Assembly: GCA_025965735.1 (NCBI GenBank) | Contig: JAOPWK010000121.1 | Span: 1 to 5,839, forward strand | From: Frankiales bacterium | GTDB lineage: Bacteria > Actinomycetota > Actinomycetes > Mycobacteriales > SCTD01 | DNA length: 5,839 bases | Reading direction: 5' to 3' | Shown here: positions 1-5,707 of the stretch, piece by piece | How positions within the stretch are numbered: the stretch's first letter is position 1 | Layout of the letters: every line of letters begins with the position of its first letter | The notes under the pieces: model-generated | Seen by the model: the letters and a program-made list of their open reading frames with translations, nothing else | The model's database searches: none | What the model was told of the DNA's origin: nothing | Position numbers and translations under genes: made by a program

Positions 1-588
1 CAGCGGCGTGCCCCAGCGCGACACGGCGTCGCTGCCGTCGGCGAGCAGCAGGCCGAGCCAGCCGGCGGCTCCCAGCGCGAACGGCCACCAGCCGAGCCCG
101 CCCGGCAGGACGGCGGCCGGCATGGCGAACAGGAGCAGCAGCGGCAGCCCGGCGACAGCGGCCTGGCGGCAGGTGACGGCCAGCAGGTCGACCAGCACGG
201 CGATCGCTCCGACGCCGAGCACGGCCAGCAGCACGAGGCCGGCGTTGGCGGGCACCGGCGGGGCCAGCTCCTCCACGTCCAGCAGGCCCAGCCCGATCGT
301 CCTGCCCAGCGAGCGCACGGTCTCGGCGCCGGGGACGACGCCGAACGAGAGCGTCGACCGGGCGAACACGAAGCCCGTGTAGAGGCCGAGGCCCAGCAGG
401 CCGGCGACCGGCTCGAGCACGCGCGGCAGCCCGGCCCGCCGCGCCAGTGCGGAGGCGCCCGCCACCACGGCGATCGCCAGCAGCACGCGCAGCAGCCAGC
501 CGAAGCCCTCGAAGACGGGGACGAGGGCGGCGCTGGCCAGGGCCACGGCGAGCGCTGCGGCGACGGTCAGGCGGTCACGGGTGCTCAT
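1..588 (-). CDS. TgpA-like transglutaminase-domain membrane protein, N-terminal part only (DUF3488 region)
   Basis: This partial gene starts at ATG 588 and stays open for 196 codons to the left window edge. The visible part is almost all membrane: hydrophobic segments lie near residues 8-24, 32-48, 61-80, 119-142, 146-165 and 170-187, so about six spans. A hydrophilic extracytoplasmic stretch at about 81-118 includes LDVEELAPP. The segment DLLAVTCRQAAVAGLPLL and the closing ADGSDAVSRWG resemble actinobacterial DUF3488/TgpA N-terminal domains. In that family an extracytoplasmic transglutaminase-like domain (Cys-His-Asp) follows; it would lie outside the window, so catalytic residues cannot be checked. 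The start is supported by AGGAAG 6 nt upstream and by the ATGA overlap with the stop of the DUF58 gene, which suggests translational coupling. The third place after MoxR and DUF58 is the standard order of this module. The identification is firm at family level; the substrate is unknown. Confidence 0.87.
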   Translation of the reverse strand, partial: MSTRDRLTVAAALAVALASAALVPVFEGFGWLLRVLLAIAVVAGASALARRAGLPRVLEPVAGLLGLGLYTGFVFARSTLSFGVVPGAETVRSLGRTIGLGLLDVEELAPPVPANAGLVLLAVLGVGAIAVLVDLLAVTCRQAAVAGLPLLLLFAMPAAVLPGGLGWWPFALGAAGWLGLLLADGSDAVSRWGTPL

Positions 589-1937
589 GCGGGACTTCCT
601 GAAGCAGTGGCGGACAGGCGGCCGCCGGCGAGCGGCCAGAGGGAGGCGAGGGTGGTGCCGTGCGCGACCGGCAGGACGCGCCAGCCGGTGGCCCGCAGCA
701 GCGTGACGACCTGCTCGTGCTGCTGGACGGCGGCGGCGCGGGCGCGGGGGCTGACCGGCGCCCAGCTGTCGGCGTCCAGGACGACGCCGACGCAGACGTT
801 GTTGCCGGTGCGCAGCCGGGACAGCTGCTCTGCGTCCTGCAGGTCCAGCGCGCCCAGCACGGCCACCAGCACGCCGCCCATGCCGCCGCCACGGAGCCGC
901 TCGACAGCGCCATCGATGCTGCCGGCGCGGGTGGCCGGCACCGTGGCGAGCGCGTCCAGCAGCAGGCCCTCGGTGAGCGGCAGGCCCATCGGCGACAGCT
1001 CCTCACCGGAGTCGCGCAGCAGGGACAGCGCGAAACCGGCGCGGGACAGCGCGACGCCGACCGACGCGATGGCGCTGACCGACCATTCGAAGGAGGAGGC
1101 GGGGCCGTCGCCGCGGTGGGCGGCCGCACGGCCGTCCAGCAGGAGGGTGGCGCGGCTCTGGAAGGGCTGCTCCTCGCGCCGCACCATCAGCTCGCCGACG
1201 CGGGCGGTGGAGCGCCAGTGCACCTTGCGCAGGTCGTCGCCGTGGCGGTACTCGCGGGTGGCCGCGTCGTCGGTGCCGCTGGTGGAGACCGAACGGGAGG
1301 CGGCCTCGCCGCCGCCGGCCCAGTCGCCGCCCAGTCGCACCGGCGGGAGCTGGCTGATGACCGGCGTGACGACGAGCTCGTCGGTCGTGGCGAAGGATCG
1401 GGTCAGCTCGCACAGCCCGAACGGGTCGGTCAGGCGCACCGACAGCGGCCCGACGGGGAAGCGCCCTCGCACGTCGGAGCTGATCGGGTAGCTGACCTCG
1501 CGCACCCCGCGCGGCTCGATCTTGTCCAGGACGAAGCGCGGGCGGCCGCCGAGGGAGTACGGCAGCGCGTCCTCCATGAGCAGCACGCCGCTGGGCAGGC
1601 GCGACACGTTGTCCAGCGAGATGCGGACCGTGGCGGACCGGCCGGCCTCGACCCGCGGCGGGTCCAGCGAACGGTGGCAGGCCAGCCGGTAGCGCGTGCG
1701 CGACACCAGCCAGGCGGCAGCCACGGGCAGGGCGACGAGGAAGACGGCGGCGCGCAGCAGGTCCCGCTGACCGAGCACCAGCGAGCAGAGCACCAGCGCG
1801 ATGCCGGATGCCAGCAGGCACCGGCCGCGCGTGGTCAGTCCCGACAGCGAGGCGCGGAGCCCGCTCACTGCGACACCCGTGTTCGCTCCACAAGCAGCCG
1901 GCGCACCCGCTCCTGCGTCGCGGGGCACCGCCCGCAT
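585..1937 (-). CDS. DUF58 domain-containing membrane protein
   Basis: A membrane-anchored DUF58 protein, the usual partner of MoxR ATPases. From the ATG at 1937 it has 450 residues: two hydrophobic segments (about 40-56 and 62-79, separated by GQRDLLR), then a beta-rich region with the common DPFGL motif (171-175), then the DUF58 signature REYRHGDDLRKVHWRSTAR (228-246) followed by a von Willebrand A-like fold beginning near TLLLDGR (264-270). The function is not defined biochemically; MoxR is thought to act on such VWA-like partners in envelope processes. The start is uncertain. ATG 1937 lies 7 nt after the moxR stop but its GGAG is only 1 nt away, and residues 1-23 look like low-complexity sequence. 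GTG 1868 (residue 24, VSGLRASLSGLTTRGR) would give 427 residues and begins nearer to where homologues usually start, but it also lacks a well-spaced Shine-Dalgarno sequence. The stop overlaps the start of the downstream transglutaminase gene. Confidence 0.93.
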   Translation of the reverse strand: MRAVPRDAGAGAPAACGANTGVAVSGLRASLSGLTTRGRCLLASGIALVLCSLVLGQRDLLRAAVFLVALPVAAAWLVSRTRYRLACHRSLDPPRVEAGRSATVRISLDNVSRLPSGVLLMEDALPYSLGGRPRFVLDKIEPRGVREVSYPISSDVRGRFPVGPLSVRLTDPFGLCELTRSFATTDELVVTPVISQLPPVRLGGDWAGGGEAASRSVSTSGTDDAATREYRHGDDLRKVHWRSTARVGELMVRREEQPFQSRATLLLDGRAAAHRGDGPASSFEWSVSAIASVGVALSRAGFALSLLRDSGEELSPMGLPLTEGLLLDALATVPATRAGSIDGAVERLRGGGMGGVLVAVLGALDLQDAEQLSRLRTGNNVCVGVVLDADSWAPVSPRARAAAVQQHEQVVTLLRATGWRVLPVAHGTTLASLWPLAGGRLSATASGSPA

Positions 1938-1944
1938 GCTCCGC

Positions 1945-2937
<993 letters not shown>

Positions 2938-2944
2938 CTGGGGT

Positions 2945-2950
2945 CCTCCT
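2945..2950 (-). promoter_or_regulatory. Consensus Shine-Dalgarno site of the MoxR gene
   Basis: On the minus strand this reads AGGAGG with a 7-nt spacer to the GTG at 2937. It is the strongest Shine-Dalgarno sequence of the minus-strand operon and fixes the moxR start. I could not identify a convincing -35/-10 pair for moxR upstream of it. Confidence 0.8.
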
Positions 2951-2980
2951 GAGCGATCCGGATCCGGGAGCGGAGTCTGT

Positions 2981-3006
2981 CACCGGAGGCCGGGTCCGGC
3001 ACGGTG
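2981..3006. promoter_or_regulatory. Dyad upstream of the MoxR gene, possible leader hairpin or operator
   Basis: CACCG (2981-2985) pairs with CGGTG (3002-3006), and inside it GCCGG (2989-2993) pairs with CCGGC (2996-3000), with a 3-nt/1-nt internal bulge and a very short loop. It lies about 44 nt upstream of the moxR GTG, so it would be in the 5' leader if transcription starts further upstream, or could be an operator. GC-rich dyads of this size occur by chance at this base composition. The rest of 2938-3117 shows only an overlapping GATCCGGATC palindrome (2955-2964) and a weak GCCGCAG/CTGCGGC dyad (3085-3109). I see no gene there. Confidence 0.3.
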
Positions 3007-3117
3007 GTCGGCCGAGCGCGCGAATTGCCGGGCAGCACAACGACGGCAGGCGCAGCGCCCTTCCCGGTCCGACGAGCGGGCGCCGCCGCAGGTTCCGCGC
3101 CGCTGCGGCCTGCACCC

Positions 3118-3172
3118 ACCCAGCACTCACCCAGCACTCACCCAGCACCCAGTCGGCACCCACCCAGCACCC
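3118..3172. repeat. 11-bp tandem direct repeat array (five units)
   Basis: Units begin at 3118, 3129, 3140, 3151 and 3162. The first two are identical (ACCCAGCACTC), the third and fifth read ACCCAGCACCC, and the fourth (AGTCGGCACCC) is degenerate. The period is exactly 11 bp, about one helical turn, so on the minus strand TGGGT elements face the same side of the helix. The array is in the untranslated space between the divergent moxR and mraZ genes, about 180-235 bp upstream of the moxR start. It could be a protein-binding array or simple slippage-derived sequence; the sequence alone does not decide. Confidence 0.8.
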
Positions 3173-3188
3173 CCACCCCGCCCCACCC
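3170..3188 (-). other. G-quadruplex motif with single-nucleotide loops (minus strand)
   Basis: Read on the minus strand this is GGG-T-GGGG-C-GGGG-T-GGGGG: four runs of three or more G with loops of one nucleotide each. That loop pattern is associated with the most stable intramolecular quadruplexes. It sits directly between the 11-bp repeat array and the long inverted repeat, and its first few bases overlap the outer arm of that repeat. Whether it folds in the cell, or is within the moxR transcript, cannot be told from sequence. Confidence 0.6.
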
Positions 3189-3269
3189 TCGTGATCCACA
3201 GAAGCTTCGGTCCCCTCAGGGCCGCGCAGCCGGCCGTACGGGACCAGATCTTCTGTGGATCACCGGGTG
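3184..3269. repeat. Long nested inverted repeat between the divergent operons
   Basis: The core arms GTGATCCACAGAAG (3191-3204) and CTTCTGTGGATCAC (3250-3263) are perfect 14-bp inverted copies. After a 4x4 internal loop the pairing resumes as GGTCCC (3209-3214) with GGGACC (3240-3245), and the apex holds GGCCG (3220-3224) with CGGCC (3231-3235) around a 6-nt loop. Outside the core, CACCC (3184-3188) can pair with GGGTG (3265-3269) across a 2-nt/1-nt loop. In all about 30 base pairs form in an 86-nt element. The core arms are about half AT, unlike their surroundings. There is no U-run, no transposase and no obvious target-site duplication. Possible roles are a large operator, a structured RNA, a small palindromic repeat family or a barrier between the operons. 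Confidence 0.75.
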
Positions 3270-3357
3270 CGGGCGGGCCGGATCCGCCCCACCGCGCGAC
3301 ACGGCCGCTGACCTGCGCAGATGTGGAGCATGCGAGTGCTCAAGGACGCGTGGAGCG

Positions 3358-3385
3358 TTGACGATGGGGGAAAGTGGAGTAGCGT
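3358..3385 (+). promoter_or_regulatory. Predicted sigma-70-type promoter of mraZ / dcw operon
   Basis: A -35 element TTGACG (3358-3363) is followed after 16 nt by a -10 element TAGCGT (3380-3385, fitting TAnnnT). Transcription would start near 3391-3393, giving a leader of about 48 nt before the mraZ GTG. The TGGNN boxes of the likely MraZ operator fill the spacer and -10 region, the expected place for an autorepressor. Confidence 0.6.
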
Positions 3386-3389
3386 GGGG
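3365..3389 (+). promoter_or_regulatory. MraZ-binding repeats (three TGGNN boxes, 10-bp period)
   Basis: TGGGG (3365-3369), TGGAG (3375-3379) and TGGGG (3385-3389) are separated by exactly 5 nt each. In E. coli, MraZ binds TGGGN direct repeats separated by 5-nt spacers upstream of mraZ and represses the dcw operon. The match in motif, spacing and position is good. Further TGGAG pentamers at 3324 and 3351 are out of register. Occupancy would block the predicted promoter, implying negative autoregulation. Confidence 0.72.
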
Positions 3390-3391
3390 GA

Positions 3392-3413
3392 TCGAGGAGC
3401 ACCGGCTCCTCGA
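3392..3413 (+). promoter_or_regulatory. 9-bp hairpin at the predicted 5' end of the mraZ mRNA
   Basis: TCGAGGAGC (3392-3400) and GCTCCTCGA (3405-3413) pair perfectly around the tetraloop ACCG. It starts at about the predicted transcription start and ends 13 nt before the mraZ Shine-Dalgarno sequence. The 3' arm contains CTCCTC (3406-3411), which is also complementary to GAGGAG within that Shine-Dalgarno sequence (3428-3433). The hairpin could therefore act as an mRNA stabiliser or part of a translational switch. No U-run follows, so it does not look like a terminator. Confidence 0.6.
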
Positions 3414-3426
3414 GCCGCACCAGACC

Positions 3427-3434
3427 GGAGGAGG
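3427..3434 (+). promoter_or_regulatory. Shine-Dalgarno site of mraZ
   Basis: GGAGGAGG lies 5 nt upstream of the GTG at 3440 (GGGCC between). It decides for the GTG start, which gives the family-typical N-terminus MFLGTHTPRLDDKGR. It is also the target of the alternative pairing described for the leader hairpin. Confidence 0.75.
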
Positions 3435-3439
3435 GGGCC

Positions 3440-3859
3440 GTGTTCCTCGGCACCCACACCCCGCGTCTCGACGACAAGGGCCGGCTGATCCTGCCGGCCA
3501 AGTTCCGGGACCAGCTGTCAGGAGGCGTGGTGATCACCAAGGGGCAGGAGCGCTGCCTGTTCGTGTTCACCGCCGACGCCTTCGCCGCCAAGGCTGCTGC
3601 CCAGGACGAGCCCACCACCAAGGCGGCGCGCGACTACCGCCGCATCTTCTTCGCCAGCGCCTTCGACGAGGTCCCGGACAAGACCGGGCGCGTCACCCTG
3701 CCGGCCGGCCTGCGCAGCTACGCGGGCCTGCAGCGGGACTGCGTCGTCATCGGCGCGAACACCCACCTGGAGATCTGGGACGCCGAGACCTGGCGCACCT
3801 ACGAGGCGGACCAGGAGCAGGCCTTCGCCGAGCAGGAGGAGGTCGCGCTCACCAGCTAG
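3440..3859 (+). CDS. mraZ: Transcriptional regulator MraZ
   Basis: A 139-residue protein, near the usual length for actinobacterial MraZ. It contains the two SpoVT/AbrB-like half-domains with their signatures: DDKGRLILPAKFR (11-23) and DKTGRVTLPAGLR (80-92), each in the D-x-K/T-G-R-x-x-x-P pattern. MraZ forms ring-shaped oligomers and, in E. coli, binds direct repeats upstream of its own gene to repress the dcw operon; three such repeats lie here at 3365-3389. The start is GTG 3440 with GGAGGAGG 5 nt upstream. The C-terminal tail (about 121-139) is Glu/Gln rich. It is the first gene of the rightward dcw cluster and is followed by a 197-nt spacer rather than an immediate neighbour, which may allow mraZ and the downstream genes to be expressed at different levels. 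Confidence 0.97.
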   Translation: MFLGTHTPRLDDKGRLILPAKFRDQLSGGVVITKGQERCLFVFTADAFAAKAAAQDEPTTKAARDYRRIFFASAFDEVPDKTGRVTLPAGLRSYAGLQRDCVVIGANTHLEIWDAETWRTYEADQEQAFAEQEEVALTS

Positions 3860-3901
3860 CGACCGCTCCTCCCTCCCACGAGGTCTCCTCCCGCTCCCTC
3901 A

Positions 3902-3953
3902 CCTGGCGCACCTTCCCCGGCGCCAGGCGGGGCGAGCGGGCGGGGACCTGGCG
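3902..3953 (+). promoter_or_regulatory. Alternative stem-loops in the spacer after mraZ
   Basis: CCTGGCGC (3902-3909) pairs perfectly with GCGCCAGG (3920-3927) around a 10-nt loop. The same centre CGCCAGG (3921-3927) can instead pair with a second CCTGGCG copy at 3947-3953. The two stems exclude each other, as in attenuator-like leaders. G-runs at 3929-3932, 3938-3940, 3942-3945, 3953-3955 and 3957-3959 overlap the second stem and form a possible RNA quadruplex. No U-run is present. The rest of the spacer (3860-4056) holds a pyrimidine-rich stretch (about 3864-3900) and an imperfect direct repeat GCACGACCGC(T/C)CG (3962-3974 and 4002-4014). I see no gene in it. Confidence 0.35.
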
Positions 3954-4056
3954 GGAGGGCTGCACGACCGCTCGTCCCGCCTGCCACGTCAGCACCACCC
4001 AGCACGACCGCCCGAGGTCCGCGAGCCCGGGCGGCTTCCCCGTAGAAGAGGTCGAG

Positions 4057-4221
4057 ATGGACACCAGCACGCGCACCGACGCGCCCCCGACTCCGACGTC
4101 ACCGCCCGCGCCCGGCCTCGGCGCCGAGCTCCGCGAGAGCCTCATGCTGCTCGGCTTCGCCCTCGGCGTCACCGTCGGCCTCACCACCGTCGCCCAGGCC
4201 GCGCTCAGCGCACTGGCCTGA
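4057..4221 (+). CDS. Small single-span membrane protein of unknown function between mraZ and rsmH
   Basis: A 54-residue ORF starting at ATG 4057, preceded by GAAGAGG with a 5-nt spacer, and ending 2 nt before the rsmH start. Residues 1-20 are rich in Thr, Pro and Asp (MDTSTRTDAPPTPTSPPAPG) and look disordered. Residues 21-28 (LGAELRES) are a short charged linker. Residues about 29-50 (LMLLGFALGVTVGLTTVAQA within it) form one transmembrane helix with Gly and small residues, and only four residues follow. With no charged residue after the helix, topology is unclear, but the acidic/basic N-terminus is more likely cytoplasmic. The good ribosome binding site, exact fit between neighbours and lack of another start for rsmH translation support it as a real gene. 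I do not recognise a family. A role near the divisome is only suggested by its place in the operon. Confidence 0.72.
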   Translation: MDTSTRTDAPPTPTSPPAPGLGAELRESLMLLGFALGVTVGLTTVAQAALSALA

Positions 4222-4223
4222 CG

Positions 4224-5183
4224 GTGACGGCCCCCGAGCCGGCCCACGTCCCGGTCCTGCTCGAGCGCTGCATCGGCCTGCTGGCCCCCGCGCTCGCCGC
4301 GCCGGGCGCCGTGGTCGTCGACTGCACGCTCGGGATGGGCGGCCACGCCGAGGCGCTGCTGCAGGCCGCGCCGGAGTGCCGCCTCGTGGGCCTGGACCGC
4401 GACCCCGAGGCGCTGCGGCGCAGCGGCGAGCGCCTGGCGCCTTACGAGGGGCGCACCACGCTGGTCCACGCGGTGTACGACGAGCTGCCCGAGGTGCTCG
4501 GCGACCTCGGGCTGGACTGCGTGCACGGGGTGCTGTTCGACCTCGGGGTCAGCTCGCTGCAACTGGACGAGGCCGACCGCGGCTTCGCCTACGCGCAGGA
4601 CGCCCCGCTGGACATGCGCATGGACCCGACCCGCGGGACGACAGCCGCCGAGGTGGTCAACACCTACGACGGCAAGGCCCTGGCGAAGGTGCTCAAGGAG
4701 TACGGCGAGGAACGCTTCGCCTCCCGCATCGCCGACGCGATCGTGCGGGAGCGGGCCCGCGAGCCGTTCACCAGCACCGCCCGGCTGGCCGAGCTCGTGC
4801 GCACCTCCATCCCCGCGGCGACACGCCGTACCGGCGGCCACCCCGCAAAACGCACCTTTCAGGCCTTGAGGATTGAAGTGAACGACGAACTCGGCGTGTT
4901 GCGACGGGCGATTCCGGCCGCACTCGACACCCTGTGCGTGGGCGGCCGCCTGGTCGTCCTCTCCTACCAGTCGCTCGAGGACAAGATCGTGAAGTCGGAG
5001 CTCGTCGCACGCTCGGCGTCCACCGTCCCGGTGGACCTGCCGTTCGTGCCCGAGGGAGCCGTGCCGGAGCTGCGGCTGCTCGTCCAGGGAGCCGGCAAGG
5101 CGCCCGCGGACGAGGTCGCCGCCAACCCGCGCGCTGCGTCCGTACGCCTCCGCGCGGCCGAGAAGGTGCGGGTCGCAGCATGA
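4224..5183 (+). CDS. rsmH: 16S rRNA (cytosine(1402)-N(4))-methyltransferase RsmH (MraW)
   Basis: RsmH uses S-adenosylmethionine to methylate N4 of C1402 in the 16S rRNA decoding centre; it is cytoplasmic. The 319 residues match the family length. Signatures in order are HVPVLLERC (8-16), the SAM-binding loop DCTLGMGGHAEALL (33-46), GLDRD (56-60), FDLGVSSLQLD (105-115), DMRMD (130-134), GEERFASRIA (161-170), HPAKRTFQALRIEVN (206-220) and SYQSLEDKIVK (247-257). The start is GTG 4224, 2 nt after the stop of the small ORF and without its own clear Shine-Dalgarno sequence, so its translation is probably coupled to the small ORF. The stop overlaps the ftsL start (ATGA). Conservation of the gene beside division genes is usual, although its reaction is not part of division. 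Confidence 0.97.
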   Translation: MTAPEPAHVPVLLERCIGLLAPALAAPGAVVVDCTLGMGGHAEALLQAAPECRLVGLDRDPEALRRSGERLAPYEGRTTLVHAVYDELPEVLGDLGLDCVHGVLFDLGVSSLQLDEADRGFAYAQDAPLDMRMDPTRGTTAAEVVNTYDGKALAKVLKEYGEERFASRIADAIVRERAREPFTSTARLAELVRTSIPAATRRTGGHPAKRTFQALRIEVNDELGVLRRAIPAALDTLCVGGRLVVLSYQSLEDKIVKSELVARSASTVPVDLPFVPEGAVPELRLLVQGAGKAPADEVAANPRAASVRLRAAEKVRVAA

Positions 5184-5707
5184 CCGTCGCCGCCGGCTTC
5201 GTCGCCCGCTCCGCCTCCGCACCGGCCGTCGCCCCCGCGCTGCCGCGCCGCCGCGCGCTGCTCACCGTCGTCCCGAAGGGCGAGCCGCAGCCGCGGGCGC
5301 CCTTCGCCTTCGCGATCGTCGCGCTCATGGTCACCGGGCTGATCGGCCTGCTCGTCCTCAACACCGTCCTGGCCAAGGACGCCTTCAAGCTGCACGCCCT
5401 CCAGGTCGAGGGCCGCAAGCTCGCCGACACCGAGCAGTTCCTCACCCGCGAGGTCGAGTCGCTGCGCTCGCCGTCGGCGCTCGCCGAGAAGGCCTCGGCC
5501 ATGGGCATGGTGCAGGCCGGCCCGCCGGCGTTCCTTCGCCTGCCGGACGGGGCGGTGCTCGGGTCCGCCGAGCCGGCGCAGGCCCCGGAGCTCGTGCCGG
5601 CGCCGCAGGCGCAGGACGCCCCGGAGCCGGTGGCCGAGGAGACCAGCACCGACGAGACCAGCACCGACGAGACCAGCACCGAAGAAGAGACGACGGAGGA
5701 CGGGTGA
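5180..5707 (+). CDS. ftsL: Cell division protein FtsL
   Basis: A 175-residue bitopic protein in the ftsL position between rsmH and ftsI. Layout: a 40-residue cytoplasmic N-terminus with RRR at 23-25, one transmembrane helix at about 43-65 (FAFAIVALMVTGLIGLLVL within it), then a periplasmic-side coiled coil at about 66-110 (KDAFKLHALQVEGRKLADTE onward to EKASAMGMV), typical of the FtsL/DivIC family that forms a complex with FtsQ and FtsB to activate FtsW-FtsI. Identity rests more on topology and position than on sequence, since FtsL is poorly conserved. Beyond residue 125 the tail is Pro/Ala/Glu rich and ends in three TSTDE-like repeats, an acidic disordered extension. The start ATG 5180 overlaps the rsmH stop, and the stop overlaps the ftsI GTG, indicating translational coupling on both sides. 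Bases 5242-5298 recur exactly at the window end. Confidence 0.92.
   Translation: MTVAAGFVARSASAPAVAPALPRRRALLTVVPKGEPQPRAPFAFAIVALMVTGLIGLLVLNTVLAKDAFKLHALQVEGRKLADTEQFLTREVESLRSPSALAEKASAMGMVQAGPPAFLRLPDGAVLGSAEPAQAPELVPAPQAQDAPEPVAEETSTDETSTDETSTEEETTEDG
5242..5298 (+). repeat. 57-bp direct repeat, copy 1 (inside ftsL)
   Basis: This segment encodes the FtsL cytoplasmic region including RRRALLTVVPKGEPQPR in the ftsL frame. It is identical base for base to 5783-5839, at a distance of 541 bp. Within ftsL it reads naturally, so this is the likely original copy. Confidence 0.93.
5641..5685 (+). repeat. Three 15-bp in-frame tandem repeats in the ftsL 3' end
   Basis: Units start at 5641, 5656 and 5671. 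The first two are identical (GACCAGCACCGACGA) and the third differs by one base (C to A). They encode TSTDE, TSTDE, TSTEE near residues 155-169 of FtsL. A 15-bp unit keeps the frame, so copy number can change without breaking the gene, changing only the length of the acidic tail. Confidence 0.9.

Noticed and set aside
3118..3172. CRISPR array
   Set aside because: Units are 11 bp, directly adjacent with no spacers, and there are no cas genes.
3191..3263. Insertion-sequence ends or a MITE
   Set aside because: The arms enclose only 45 bp, no transposase fragment is present, and no flanking target duplication is visible. A dispersed palindromic repeat cannot be excluded without a genome search.
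3902..3927. Intrinsic terminator after mraZ
   Set aside because: The stem is good but is followed by G-rich sequence with no U-run, and the downstream dcw genes have no obvious separate promoter.
3004..4056. Plus-strand open frame running from the intergenic region through mraZ into the small ORF, as one large protein
   Set aside because: It crosses the tandem repeats, the inverted repeat and mraZ in the wrong frame, and has no coding character before 4057. Only the last 54 codons, with their own ribosome site, look real.
4224..5183. Unusual RsmH motif variants (HPAKRTFQ, SYQSLEDK instead of the E. coli-like forms) as a sign of altered activity
   Set aside because: The changes are conservative, all SAM-binding and other signature motifs are intact, and such variants are ordinary for actinobacterial homologues.
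3849..5222. Long minus-strand open frame opposite rsmH
   Set aside because: It is antisense to rsmH, which has all its family motifs; the minus frame shows none and has His/Arg/Gln-rich shadow composition.
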